DNA from: Deltaproteobacteria bacterium
Lineage (GTDB): Bacteria; Myxococcota_C; UBA6777
DNA: 64,000 bases
Assembly: GCA_006226375.1 (NCBI GenBank)
Contig: SBHC01000044.1
Location: 62,001 to 126,000 of the forward strand
Direction: 5' to 3'
Positions 1-10,000 of this stretch are shown piece by piece. Numbering within the stretch: position 1 is the first letter of the stretch; each line of letters opens with the position of its first letter. The notes beneath the pieces are model-generated. The model was not told the DNA's origin and made no database searches. It saw only the letters and a program-made list of their open reading frames with translations. Both the position numbers and the translations under genes were made by a program.

Positions 1-62
1 TGTACCTGAAGCAAACCAAGGCTGCAAGGTTCTTGAACGTCAAAAACAAGCCAGAGAAGTTC

Positions 63-2588
63 CTAAAAGTCTTTGCGATTGGGAAGGTCTCCGTTGCTTG
101 GGGCAATCTTTCGACTGTCTTGTTGGTTCCCCTTCATCTCGTTATCCCCAGTGTATTCGGCGCCGCTTTGCATCATCGCGCCGTACCTGCAGTTGGAGAT
201 CTTGTTGTTCTCCATCTTCACCTTGATGTTGTGCATAAAGATGCCAGCGCGGTGGTTGTTGGTGACGGTGTTCTCCAAGAGTTCGGTGGTTGCCTTGAGA
301 GCCACGAGGTTGATCGCGTCACCCTCTACGTTTTCTTCTTGGCTCCCACCAACCCCACGAACGTTCTCCACGTAGTTTCGACGCAGGGTAATTTGCGCTC
401 CCCCACCATACAGTTGGATGCCGTAGCCTGACGCACCTGACACCGTGTTGTCTTCGAGGGTCAACGTGTTGGTGGGCAGCTGCTCGTCGAAGGTGTCGTG
501 AATCGCGATGGCTCGGAAGGGATGAAACACCCACTTGTTCTTGCTGATCGATCCCGTGATGTACCCCAACAGGCTCAAACCAGAGCGTCGGTTGTTTCGA
601 AAAGAGTTCGCGGTCATCGAGAGCTGGAGAGGCTGTGCAAAGCCGCGATGATCCAAGCGAATTCCATCACTTGCATTGGAGCCTTCGGGAAGAGTTCTTC
701 CAATCCCAGCGACATAGTTGTTTGCCACGACCACATCGACAGCTTGTCCCTTGGGAGGCTGGCTCTTTGTGACCAGCAACCCATGTCCTGGTGAATCGGT
801 CAAGAGGTTGGCCTTAAAAGTGATTCGCTGGGTCACGCCTGCCACCTGGATCGCCGGGAACAAGAACTGGCTGGGGAGAAGTTGAGGCGAACGTTGACCG
901 TTCAGCTCCAAGGCGTTGGCTTCGCTCTCAAAGATGTTGATGGAGCGCGCAAAGATTCCGGATGAATCGTTTCGGAAGAAACTGTTCCCCTTGGCTGTAA
1001 GTTCCCCCGCTCCGGCGACCAATGCGCCAACACCTGCGACAACGGTTTGTCCGTTTCGCTTCCCACCGTTGATGGTCGCTCCCATCTTTGGAAGACACAC
1101 ACTGCCTTCACAGAAGTGACTCCCCGAACAGCCACCATCACAACCAGGTGCCGCGGCCTGCGAAGCAGCAAACCAGCCACGAGGACCATTGTCTGCGATT
1201 CGATTGCCCTCCATCACCACACGATGACTGTTATTAATGTTCACGGAAACAGTATCGTTGGACACCACACGATGGCTGTTGTTGATGTTCACCGAGACAT
1301 GATCGTTGTTCACGATGCGATGGCTGTTGTTGATGTTGACTGCGATCTCATCACCGCCCGGTGAGATACGAAGGCCGCCCACACCATTCCCGGTCACCCT
1401 GTTGTTTTGCAGAGTCACTTCGTTGGCGCCTTCCACCACAAGACCAAACTGTAGGGCTTCGACCTGGGTTCGCCATTGCCCAACCACTGCGCTACCTTTT
1501 TGCAACGCGCCTTGGGTCTCTTTGTGGATGACCAACCCTGGGATTCGATGACTGTTGTTGATGTTGACAGCGACGGTATCGTTCCCGGTCACCCTGTGAC
1601 TGTTGTTGATATTGACTGAGATAGTGCCCTGCCCTGTCACCCGATGGCTGTTGTTGATGTTCACCGAGATGGTTCCCTTGGGCAGGAATTGAAGCACGCC
1701 ACCGTTGTATACAAACCGACTGTCGGTGATGAAAACGTTCCCGTTTCCTTTGATCATCGCGCCCGTCAACAAATTCGTAGTGTGGTGGCTGTTGTTGATA
1801 TTCACAGAAACAAAGTCATTTACAAACAAGCCATGCCCATATCCAGAGACCACCAACCGGGAGATGGTGAGTTTCCCGACTTTGCGAAAGGACAACGTTG
1901 CGTAGTCTTCGACAGGACGAGGAGGCAAAGGCGCGACAAGGACAGCTCCATTCGAGGGGTCGTTGGATTGTCCTTCAACGGTCAAATCCTGCTGGATGTT
2001 TTGAAACGTGACGCTCTCGACATAGCGGCCTGAAGCAATCTTGATGTGCGTGATGCTGGAGTCGGACTGCGCCTTGTTTGCGGCTTCTGAGAGGGAAGCC
2101 ACCTCTTGTCCGGCGCCAACACACAACACTTCGGGCTTGCTGCAATCGGCGAAGAATGACGACGTTTCGGTTTGAAGGGCTGGCAAATTCGCCGGCATAC
2201 AGCCCGCTTTGCAGGAGGATGAGTTCTCTCCGTCACAAGCCTGTCCTGTAAAGGAAGTTCCTGTTCCAGGACCCAGCTTGTCAGGGCAGACCCTTCCTTC
2301 TGGAGCCAAGGTAGGAGGCGCGTCGGCTTGATTGGAAGAGTTCTCTCCTGGACCCGAGTCGTTGTATTGGGTGGTGGACTCGCTTCCACCTCCGCCAGCG
2401 TCTCCCTTGCCTGTGATGTCCCCAGCGTCTCGATACGGACCGCTGATCTCTTCGTCGTTGAGGTAGGAGGTTGAGGCTCCACAGCCCACCAAGGTCAGTC
2501 CCATCCCTGTCAATCCAAGGAGCACCATAAGCAAAAGCGCGGTTTGCATACCCATGCGCCAGCTCGCCAGGTGATTGAACAACCTCAT
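63..2588 (-). CDS. Large surface lipoprotein with right-handed beta-helix and inserted NINNSH repeats
   Basis: Predicted outer-membrane or surface lipoprotein of 841 residues. The start at 2588 is chosen because GGAGG lies about 8 bases upstream; a longer frame reaches 2618 without such a site. The N-terminus is basic, then hydrophobic, and ends in the lipobox LVGC. A low-complexity G/S/E/D linker and a short Cys-rich stretch (residues about 100-160) follow. The rest has the repeated short strands and Asn-rich turns of parallel beta-helix proteins (NNRVTGNG, MEGNRIADNG, LEDNTVSG). Seven copies of a VNINNSH core interrupt or replace rungs between residues about 260 and 460. The product is probably an adhesin or carbohydrate-active surface protein, but no catalytic site is recognisable. 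It lies downstream of the kinase gene on the same strand, 58 bp away, so co-transcription is possible. Confidence 0.85.
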   Translation of the reverse strand: MRLFNHLASWRMGMQTALLLMVLLGLTGMGLTLVGCGASTSYLNDEEISGPYRDAGDITGKGDAGGGGSESTTQYNDSGPGENSSNQADAPPTLAPEGRVCPDKLGPGTGTSFTGQACDGENSSSCKAGCMPANLPALQTETSSFFADCSKPEVLCVGAGQEVASLSEAANKAQSDSSITHIKIASGRYVESVTFQNIQQDLTVEGQSNDPSNGAVLVAPLPPRPVEDYATLSFRKVGKLTISRLVVSGYGHGLFVNDFVSVNINNSHHTTNLLTGAMIKGNGNVFITDSRFVYNGGVLQFLPKGTISVNINNSHRVTGQGTISVNINNSHRVTGNDTVAVNINNSHRIPGLVIHKETQGALQKGSAVVGQWRTQVEALQFGLVVEGANEVTLQNNRVTGNGVGGLRISPGGDEIAVNINNSHRIVNNDHVSVNINNSHRVVSNDTVSVNINNSHRVVMEGNRIADNGPRGWFAASQAAAPGCDGGCSGSHFCEGSVCLPKMGATINGGKRNGQTVVAGVGALVAGAGELTAKGNSFFRNDSSGIFARSINIFESEANALELNGQRSPQLLPSQFLFPAIQVAGVTQRITFKANLLTDSPGHGLLVTKSQPPKGQAVDVVVANNYVAGIGRTLPEGSNASDGIRLDHRGFAQPLQLSMTANSFRNNRRSGLSLLGYITGSISKNKWVFHPFRAIAIHDTFDEQLPTNTLTLEDNTVSGASGYGIQLYGGGAQITLRRNYVENVRGVGGSQEENVEGDAINLVALKATTELLENTVTNNHRAGIFMHNIKVKMENNKISNCRYGAMMQSGAEYTGDNEMKGNQQDSRKIAPSNGDLPNRKDF
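1223..1805 (-). repeat. Seven copies of a 22-bp core (two arrays of three with 48-bp period, plus one)
   Basis: Cores begin at 1223, 1271, 1319 (exactly 48 bp apart), at 1547, 1595, 1643 (again 48 bp apart) and singly at 1784. On the coding strand each encodes VNINNSH with only one or two base changes, and the spacers encode related VxxNDTVS segments. The repeats are in frame in the beta-helix lipoprotein, so each array unit is a 16-residue rung. Near-identity at the DNA level suggests recent expansion or gene conversion. Confidence 0.9.
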
Positions 2589-2646
2589 GTGAGACCTCCT
2601 TCCAAACAAGAACAACAAACGAAACTACATACAAGGACAACAGTGC

Positions 2647-5409
2647 TTATGCATCGACTTTGGGAAAAGTTACGACTCGAAAGCCACAATTGTATGACGT
2701 GGCCTGCGCTGGCTTGGGAACTCGGCTGCCAATGCGAAGAGAGTCTTTGTTGGAAGCAATCCAACCACCGCCACGAAAAATAACGGTTTCATCCGGTGGT
2801 TCCTGAAGTTGAGAGACGTCTTCCATGGCCAGGCTCAGCATCCACTCGCCAACGGTTCCCACAACGTCCATCATTCCAAAAACCGATGAGTCTTGTGGGA
2901 AGGCGCCAATCGGCTCAGGCTGAAGAAACTCGGGAGGCCGGGAGCGGCCCATTTTGCAGTACGTTGCCTCAAACTTGTTGCCCCATGGATAAATACGTCG
3001 GTCGACGCCGCGAGCAGCAAGTTCCCATTGTTGCTCTGTGGGAAGCAAGAACAGCCGCCCCTCCTTTTCGGTACGCCAACGGCAGTAACGAATGGAATCA
3101 AACCAGGAGACGCCGATCACAGGAAGGTCCCATTCGTGAAGGCCTTCTTCCGGGTACAACTCGGTGATCGGACCGTGGAACAGTGTCTCTCGTAAGGGAA
3201 CGTAGGTCTGTGTTCCCACGTCGAGTTGGGCGTACAGTTCCTCTCCGCTGCGGGGCAACATGGAGCGTGCCAGCACGGGATCATGTTGGTGAATGTCGTT
3301 GACGAAGGCGAGGTACTCACCCATCGTGATGGGATGACGACCGATCAAGAAGCTCTCCACCTTCACCGTCTGAACGGGGAGACCCATGGGCGCATCGGGA
3401 TCTCCTTGTGAGGCTTCACAGCCAGGGATGTAGACAAACTCTTGGCCGATGGAATCTTCCGGATGCAATTCAACTTCCACGCTGACTCGGTCACAACGCT
3501 CCATCAACACGGGGAAGTGAAGCTTTCGATAGCCTTCCGCAACCACCTCCAGAAGATAGGAACCCATCGCCAGTTCTTGTACAAAGGGAGAAGCAAGCCC
3601 TGACTTCAACAATGTGGGAGCCAGCCGACGATCTTTCTCCTCCAACTTGTAGATATCCACGGTGGCTTCAGCGTTGACGACGCGAAAATCGAGTCCACCA
3701 GCTCCATCCAACAAGACGGCATAGCGCCCATCGTCGTACAAGCGGACAAGCTCACCGTAGTAGATCTGTCCCAGCGCGTCTTGTTTCGCCTCCGCCTCTG
3801 CAAAGCGACTCCAGTACAACGACGCCAAACCTGCGCGAGCATCGGGGTTTCCAGGTTCATGTTCGAGAGCCTGGGTGAACGCCTGGATGGCGTTACCAAA
3901 CAACCGCTCCGCTTCACGTTGAGCGCTTTGGTAGGCTTCTTCTTTGGCCCACATCGCGTGCTTCTCTTCCACAGGGGCCCAAGAATCAATCTTTCGCGAA
4001 GCTTCTTCCCAATCGCTCTGGAGAGAGCCAATGTCGTTTCGGAGAATGTGGTACTGGTCGGCAAAGGTGGAAGCCGACTGCACGCGGACCATAGCGGCCT
4101 GGTGCCGACGCTCCCGGTCTTGTGTACCCTCCAGAAACTCCTCTAGCTTCTCGTACACTTCCCGACAGGACGAGTAGCGTTCGTGAGGGCTTTTGGCCAG
4201 CATCGTTAAGCAGATGTCTTCCAATTCCTCGGGAATGACTCGCTCAGGGGCGCGTTGGCTTGGACGAACCGGCTCCATCGAGCAGATCTGAAAGAGCACG
4301 GTGTAGACGTTATCGTCGAAGAAGGGCAAAGCGCCCGTCAGAATTTGGTAAAGCATCACGCCCACAGCGTACTGGTCAACAAAGGGAGAGATCAGTCCCT
4401 CTTTGATTTGCTCTGGGGCCATGAACGCGGGGGTGCCTTTCAAACGACCTGTACCAGAAGGCAAGAGTCCTTCGGGTGAAGTTCCCACCCACTCGTGAGA
4501 GAGAACCTTGGCCACACCCCAATCCGCGATCACAACCTCACCAAACTGACCCAACAAAATGTTGGCAGGTTTAATGTCCCGGTGAACCACCCCTTGGGAA
4601 TGAGCGTACTCCAGGCCCATACAAACTTGCTGGAGAATCCGGACAAGCTGCATTAATGAGGTGTCGCCTTCCTTTAAGATGTCGGAGAGATCTTTGGGGG
4701 GAAGGAGCCGCATGGTGTAAAAAGGAGTTCCGTCTTTCTCCTCTCCCATGTCGTAGATGGGCATGATGTTTGGATGTTCGAGAAAGCCAGTCACCCGAGC
4801 TTCTTGGAGGAAGCTTGCCATGATTTGAGGAGAAGCGTTCTTGCCGTGCAGCAACGACTTGCTAGCGACCTTCCGACCGAGAACCCGGTCCTCGGCTTCC
4901 ACCACAATTCCAAGACCACCCTGCCCCAGGACGTCGCCTTTTCGGTAGCGACCATCTTCAGGAATCTTGACCCAAACCCCAGCAGCCAACGACAAGCTAT
5001 CGGGCGTATGCGAAAGCCCCTCTCCTGCATGGAGGGTTTCGCCATCACCGGTCGGCTCTAACAACTCAGCGACGTCCGGCAAAAGAGGATTGGCGCTGAG
5101 GGTTTTCTCTACCGTGGTGGTTGGATCCACGCTCTCCATCGTCGCCTGCAAATCCGAAACGAAAGCAAAGCTATCGATGGTCGAGCCGTCCAACTCCGCT
5201 TTTCGCTTCTCAAGGAACGAAAGCTGTTCTCCCGTGAGCCAACCTTTGTTCTTGAAGAATTGGTCCAACGCGAAAGACTCATCGGAATAGATGGCTTGTC
5301 CGCAGGCCAGTATGCACTCTGTTGCCTGCTGTGGCGTTAGCATTCCCTCTCGCACAGCAAGATGCAACAACACGGATGAATTGGTTTGTAGTTCAGATGC
5401 GCCACCCAT
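2647..5409 (-). CDS. Ser/Thr protein kinase fused to a PEGA-like segment and an FGE-sulfatase domain
   Basis: Cytoplasmic signalling protein of about 920 residues. The kinase domain occupies residues about 150-430: glycine loop GQGGLGIV, Lys in VASK, catalytic loop HRDIKPAN, metal motif DWG in place of the usual DFG, and activation segment GTPAFMAPEQ. An alpha-helical, TPR-like stretch follows. Next comes a PEGA-like segment (GSYLLEVVAEGYRKL), then an FGE/SUMF1-type domain from about residue 655 to the end, with the family marks VYIPG, YPWGN, RGGGW and CGFR. Kinase-FGE fusions are known in Myxococcota and Planctomycetes; the FGE part there is probably a ligand-binding domain rather than a sulfatase activator. 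ATG at 5409 is assumed; a TTG at 5475 with AGGGG upstream is a real alternative and would add 22 residues. Confidence 0.88.
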   Translation of the reverse strand: MGGASELQTNSSVLLHLAVREGMLTPQQATECILACGQAIYSDESFALDQFFKNKGWLTGEQLSFLEKRKAELDGSTIDSFAFVSDLQATMESVDPTTTVEKTLSANPLLPDVAELLEPTGDGETLHAGEGLSHTPDSLSLAAGVWVKIPEDGRYRKGDVLGQGGLGIVVEAEDRVLGRKVASKSLLHGKNASPQIMASFLQEARVTGFLEHPNIMPIYDMGEEKDGTPFYTMRLLPPKDLSDILKEGDTSLMQLVRILQQVCMGLEYAHSQGVVHRDIKPANILLGQFGEVVIADWGVAKVLSHEWVGTSPEGLLPSGTGRLKGTPAFMAPEQIKEGLISPFVDQYAVGVMLYQILTGALPFFDDNVYTVLFQICSMEPVRPSQRAPERVIPEELEDICLTMLAKSPHERYSSCREVYEKLEEFLEGTQDRERRHQAAMVRVQSASTFADQYHILRNDIGSLQSDWEEASRKIDSWAPVEEKHAMWAKEEAYQSAQREAERLFGNAIQAFTQALEHEPGNPDARAGLASLYWSRFAEAEAKQDALGQIYYGELVRLYDDGRYAVLLDGAGGLDFRVVNAEATVDIYKLEEKDRRLAPTLLKSGLASPFVQELAMGSYLLEVVAEGYRKLHFPVLMERCDRVSVEVELHPEDSIGQEFVYIPGCEASQGDPDAPMGLPVQTVKVESFLIGRHPITMGEYLAFVNDIHQHDPVLARSMLPRSGEELYAQLDVGTQTYVPLRETLFHGPITELYPEEGLHEWDLPVIGVSWFDSIRYCRWRTEKEGRLFLLPTEQQWELAARGVDRRIYPWGNKFEATYCKMGRSRPPEFLQPEPIGAFPQDSSVFGMMDVVGTVGEWMLSLAMEDVSQLQEPPDETVIFRGGGWIASNKDSLRIGSRVPKPAQATSYNCGFRVVTFPKVDA

Positions 5410-5635
5410 GCGACTTTCCCAGGACCTTTCGTTCAACAGATTTCCAACAACCAAGCAAGAAGCGTACCCTATCAACTTCCCCTAAAAAAAGATAGCAACA
5501 TAGGGGAAAACAGCTCAAGTATACGTCAATTCATGAGGTCAACAAAGGTTGTGGAATAAGGAAAGCTGCCAAAAAAGTCGGCCCCCCTCAAAAATTCATG
5601 ATGACAACCCTGCCTTTCCACGCTTCTTCCGGATC

Positions 5636-5651
5636 GCGAAGTGAACTTCGT
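5636..5651. repeat. Palindromic repeat copy 1
   Basis: Reads GCGAAGTGAACTTCGT, a near-perfect 16-bp palindrome with the GA centre. It is followed by an AAAGGTCT-like stretch that recurs around the other copies. Confidence 0.7.
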
Positions 5652-5779
5652 AAACCAAAGGTCTACCCCTTCTGTTGGCTATACAAGATAGCATACAAAG
5701 GGTCATTAGGGTTTGTTGTTTCTCCCAGTACACAATCAACCCTAAAAAGAGCTGTAAACTTGAATCATGTTCGCAAAGA

Positions 5780-5837
5780 AAGGTCTTTTGCTCTTCGTAC
5801 ACGAAGTTCACTTCGTAAAACAAAACCAAAAGACCTT
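5780..5837. repeat. Nested dyad around palindromic repeat copy 2
   Basis: The palindrome ACGAAGTTCACTTCGT (5801-5816) sits exactly centred between two 11-bp arms, AAGGTCTTTTG (5780-5790) and CAAAAGACCTT (5827-5837), with 10 bp on either side. A competing small hairpin, CTTCGT/ACGAAG, is possible at 5793-5806. This could be an attenuator, an operator or a short mobile palindrome. Confidence 0.75.
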
Positions 5838-5842
5838 AAAAC

Positions 5843-5858
5843 ACGAAGTTCACTTCGT
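5843..5858. repeat. Palindromic repeat copy 3
   Basis: Identical 16-bp palindrome ACGAAGTTCACTTCGT, 42 bp downstream of copy 2, followed by CACAAAGG, which resembles the CCAAAGG after copy 1. Confidence 0.7.
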
Positions 5859-6013
5859 ATCACAAAGGGGTGGACCCTTGTATTATGCACAGGGAGAAAC
5901 AATCCATAGTTTTGGTGTTCAAACCATCAAGTCGCAAAGGGCTCGGAAAGGATGAGAGGTTACAAGAACAAAGTGGGAAGGTCGATGGGAGAGTGCAGCA
6001 GGTTAAGAAGGGA

Positions 6014-6685
6014 TTAGGAGAGATGGAGAAGCTCTTCGAGTCTCTGGATGTTGTTCAAGACCTTGCTATCTTCCGGCATCGACTGTCGAAGCAAGTAGAA
6101 CAGTTTCAGCGCCATGCCATAGTTTTGCTGCACAAAGTACCGGACAGCCCAACGGACAAGTCGGTCCTGGAGCCCTTCCAGGAGGACAAGCGTTCCAGGA
6201 CGCAGCAAGCAATCACTCCACTCCATGAACGACCGCTTGTTGAGCAAGCCTTCCAGTTTGGAGGCAAAGGCTTCTTGTGAGTCAATGAGTTCCAGGTGGG
6301 TCAACTCCGACAAAAGCAGATGGTCCAGAGCGTACCGATCTTCGGTGGCTTCTTGGATAGCGGGGATCTCGCAAGAAGACAGGAAGTCTTGTTCCCAGGC
6401 GCGCCATTCTTCACTGGAGAGTTCTTGTTGCAACAGAGACTCGTCCTTCGCCTCCTCGGGAACTTCGATCGAGTCCCAAGAACCTGTGACCTTCGCAGGC
6501 TCTTCCAACAAGGCAACGACAGCTTCGTGCGACAACTCTTCGACAGGAATCATCTCCACCACTTCTTCCGGACGTAACACAACTTGGGGTAACTCTTGGG
6601 TATCCAGTGTGTCATTGGAATCAGAGGATGGGACAGGCTCAAGAGGTAATTCTTGCCAGGGTTCCAGGCGGGTCGGAGTTGTCAT
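6014..6685 (-). CDS. Acidic hypothetical protein with helical C-terminus
   Basis: A 223-residue protein that I do not recognise. Residues 1-100 are Glu/Pro/Val-rich and probably disordered. Residues about 115-223 are helical and Leu-rich, and the last 50 residues (YFVQQNYGMALKLFYLLRQ, then a second helix) resemble one TPR hairpin. There is no signal peptide, so it is presumed cytoplasmic. GAGGAG lies 5-6 bases before the ATG. It is divergent from the giant Cys-repeat lipoprotein across a 413-bp gap and could be an adaptor protein, but nothing shows its partner. Confidence 0.7.
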   Translation of the reverse strand: MTTPTRLEPWQELPLEPVPSSDSNDTLDTQELPQVVLRPEEVVEMIPVEELSHEAVVALLEEPAKVTGSWDSIEVPEEAKDESLLQQELSSEEWRAWEQDFLSSCEIPAIQEATEDRYALDHLLLSELTHLELIDSQEAFASKLEGLLNKRSFMEWSDCLLRPGTLVLLEGLQDRLVRWAVRYFVQQNYGMALKLFYLLRQSMPEDSKVLNNIQRLEELLHLS

Positions 6686-7098
6686 GGTGACTCCTCTTTG
6701 ACGAAGCGATCAGGGGTGAGTCCGGAGTTAATCGAAGAAAGTGCTAGAATATCGAGAATATAAACTACCACAATCCCTATTTAACTGTACAGTCATTAAT
6801 GATTAATTAGCACAGACCGCATCCAACAATCACGAAAAATCACGGAAAAGGATTTCCCCAGTTGGGTCGCATTGAGACCAAATGTGACATTCCGAAGTCA
6901 ACGTTTTGGAAACTACAACCGACACGAGATTGGATTCTATCCAAGCTTCACAGGCGTATCACAGCGCCTTTTTGTTGAGAAGCAACCGGCCAGAGAACAG
7001 CCAAGTCGAATTCGAGATTGGACGGATGTGCTCAAGTTTGTTACCTTCGTCGGCAGTCTACTTCTCTTAAATCTGAACAAAAAAATGAGGAAAGCTTC
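6686..7098. other. Divergent promoter region
   Basis: AT-rich gap between two divergent genes. It contains the dyads CTGTACAG (6785-6792) and TTAATGATTAA (6796-6806), only a few bases apart, which could be regulator sites. No other gene or RNA was seen. Confidence 0.5.
6746..6773 (-). promoter_or_regulatory. Possible sigma70-type promoter for the acidic protein gene
   Basis: On the minus strand TTGTGG (6773-6768) is followed after 16 bp by TATTCT (6751-6746), about 60 bp before the ATG at 6685. This is a pattern match only. Confidence 0.3.
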
Positions 7099-10000
7099 AT
7101 GCGAATGCAGTTTGTATGGTTCAAATGCCTCCTCGCCGTTGTGGGAATGGCGTGGATTGTGGGCGTGGGTTGTGGGGGAGAGGTTGCTGTCTCTATCCCT
7201 GGATGTGAAAATTGCCCCGACCGTTGTTTGTTGGACAGCGCGAGCAGCAAAGGAAAGTGTGTGCCTTGCCTAAAAGATACACACTGCCAAACGGACTCCA
7301 GTCCAACCAAAAAGTGCACCCAAGACAACAAGTGTGTCTGTGGCACCGACAAAGATTGCCCCTCTGGTCAAAAGTGTAACGGAACGGGTGGTTGTGTGGA
7401 ATGCCTCAAGAACGAGGACTGCACCGAAGAGAGCAAGCCGGCATGCGTGGAGAATCAATGTTTGCAATGCGCTCCTGGCGACACCCGTGGTTGTCTCCCC
7501 TCCGACAGCAAAGCCTGCATCAAAGGAAGCCAAGAATGTAAAGCTGGCGTATGGGGAACCTGTGAAGGCTGGGCGATCTGCAAAGACTTCGAGAAGTGCG
7601 ACGACAACAAGTGTGTCCCCGACTGCCCCGACACCCAATGCAAAGATGGCGAGTACCAATGTACGACCCAGGCCTCCCAAATGCCCGGTCAATACAAGGT
7701 CTGCGTGAAGAACGCTCGGGGATGCTTTGAGTTCAGCAACGAGATCAAAGATTGCCCCCGCCAGCACTACTGCGACAAAGGCCAATGCGTCCAGGCGACC
7801 TGCCCCACGGGTCAAACCGACTGCAACAGCATCTGTGTCAACACCAACAACGACCGCGAAAACTGCGGCAAGTGTGGAGAGCAATGCAAGCAAGGTGAAG
7901 TTTGCGGAAACGGAGCCTGTGCGCTGAGCTGTCCAACAGGACAAACAGCCTGCAAGGGTGCATGCTACAACCTCCAAACCGACCGGACCAACTGCGGCGC
8001 CTGCGACACAGCCTGCAAAGACGGTGAGATCTGCCAGAGCGGACAGTGTGTCATCTCCTGCCTCGCCGGACAGATTGTGTGTGACAAGAAATGTGTGAAC
8101 CCCCAAAACGACCGCGATCATTGCGGCCAGTGCAAGAACACATGCCAAAACGGCCAAGTCTGTGCCAACGGTCAGTGCAAGGTGTCTTGCCCCACAGGCC
8201 AAGACGAATGCTCGGGGGTCTGTGTGGATCTCCAATCGGACCGAAAGAACTGCGGCAAATGCGCCGAAGCCTGCAAAGATGGCTTTGTCTGTGCTTCCGG
8301 GAAATGCGAAGTGTCTTGCCCCGCAGGTCAAACCAATTGCGGTGGCTCCTGCGTTGACATTCAGTCCAACCGCGCCCACTGCGGCTCCTGCGGAAACGCC
8401 TGCAACAACGGCGAAGTCTGCTCCAACGCCAAGTGTGTCGTGAATTGCCCCAAAGGCCAAACCAACTGCGGCGGCTCCTGCGTCGACATCCAGACCGACC
8501 GCTCCCACTGCGGTGGCTGCGGAAACGCTTGCGGCTCGGGACAGGTTTGTTCCAACGCAAAGTGTGAGGTGTCTTGCCTCAAAGGTGAAACCAACTGCAG
8601 CGGCTCCTGCGTGGACACCCAATCCGACCGTGCTCACTGTGGCTCCTGCGGAAACGCTTGCCCCTCCGGTCAGGTATGCGCCAAAGGTCAGTGTGTGACC
8701 TCCTGCCCTGCCAACCAAACCAACTGCGGCGGCTCCTGCATCGACACCAAAACCGACCGCGCACATTGCGGCGGCTGCGGTAACGCTTGTGGCAACGGAC
8801 AAGTCTGTGCCAACGGCAAGTGTGAAGTGTCTTGCCCCACTGGCCAAACCAACTGCGGTGGTTCCTGTGTTGACCTCAAAACCAACCGGGCCAACTGCGG
8901 TGCTTGTGGAACCGTTTGCAACACCGGCGAAGTCTGCGCCAACTCCAAATGCGAAGTGTCTTGCCCCGCAGGTCAAACCAATTGCAGCGGAGCTTGCGTG
9001 GATCTCAAGACCAACCGAGGCAACTGCGGCAAATGCGGAACAGCTTGCTCCAGTGGAGAAGTGTGCTCTGGGGGTGCTTGTGTGCTGTCCTGCAAAACAG
9101 GCCAAACCGATTGCAACGGCACCTGCGTTGATGTCCAAACGGACCGCGCCAACTGCGGCAAGTGCGGAACCACCTGCGCCTCAGGTCAAGTTTGTTCGGG
9201 TGGAAGCTGTGTCGTCTCCTGCCTTAGCGGACAGACCAACTGCAGCGGCACCTGCGTCAACACCCAAACCGACCGCTCCAACTGCGGCACATGCGGAACC
9301 GTCTGCCCAGCAGGCCAGGTTTGCTCCAGCGGAAAATGTGAGCTGTCCTGTGCAACGGGACAGACCAACTGCAGCGGCTCTTGCGTCAACACCTCCAACG
9401 ACCGGGCTCACTGTGGTGGCTGTGGTAAGGCATGCAAGTCCGGTGAGATCTGCAACAACGGTGCATGCGTTGTGTCTTGCCCCGCAGGACAAGCCATTTG
9501 CAGTGGCGTTTGTGTGGACCGTAAAACCGACCCCGCCAACTGCGGCACCTGTGGCAAAGCCTGCCCCTCTGGACAGCGCTGTAGCAACGGAGCTTGCGTG
9601 GTGTCCTGCCAGTCGGGACTCACCAATTGCAGCGGCACCTGTGTCAACGTCACCAACGACGAGAACAACTGTGGCGGCTGTGGCAACACCTGCTCTGGTA
9701 ACAAGTTCTGTGTGGGCAGCAAGTGTGTTTGTCCGTCAGGTCAACTGACCTGCGGTGGAACCTGCTACGACCCCAAGACCTCAGTCCAACACTGTGGCGC
9801 TTGCAACAACGCCTGCAAGTCTGGAGAGCTTTGCCTTAACGGTGCATGCTCACTCTCTTGCCCCACCGGTCAAACCAAGTGTGGCAATGCTTGTTACAAC
9901 CTTCAGACCGACCTCCAGCACTGTGGCGCTTGCAACAAGGCTTGTACAGGTGGTCAGACCTGCCAGTCGGGAACCTGCAAGTTGAGTTGTGCATCCGGCT

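Larger units (their letters stand above)
5410..6013. other. Intergenic stretch of about 600 bp with palindromic repeats
   Basis: Low-GC non-coding DNA between the kinase start and the end of the acidic protein gene. No open frame here has a ribosome-binding site, and short frames of about 60-100 codons are mostly created by the palindromes. It holds three copies of a CGAAGT/ACTTCG palindrome (separate entries) and presumably the kinase promoter, which I could not place. Confidence 0.6.

Noticed and set aside
1223..1664. CRISPR-like regular repeat spacing
   Set aside because: Repeats are in frame inside a protein gene, spacers are related to each other, and there is no cas gene or leader.
7270..9138. 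622-codon minus-strand open frame
   Set aside because: It lies fully opposite the Cys-repeat gene; its Ala/Val/Gly composition is the reverse reading of the periodic codons, and it has no ribosome-binding site.
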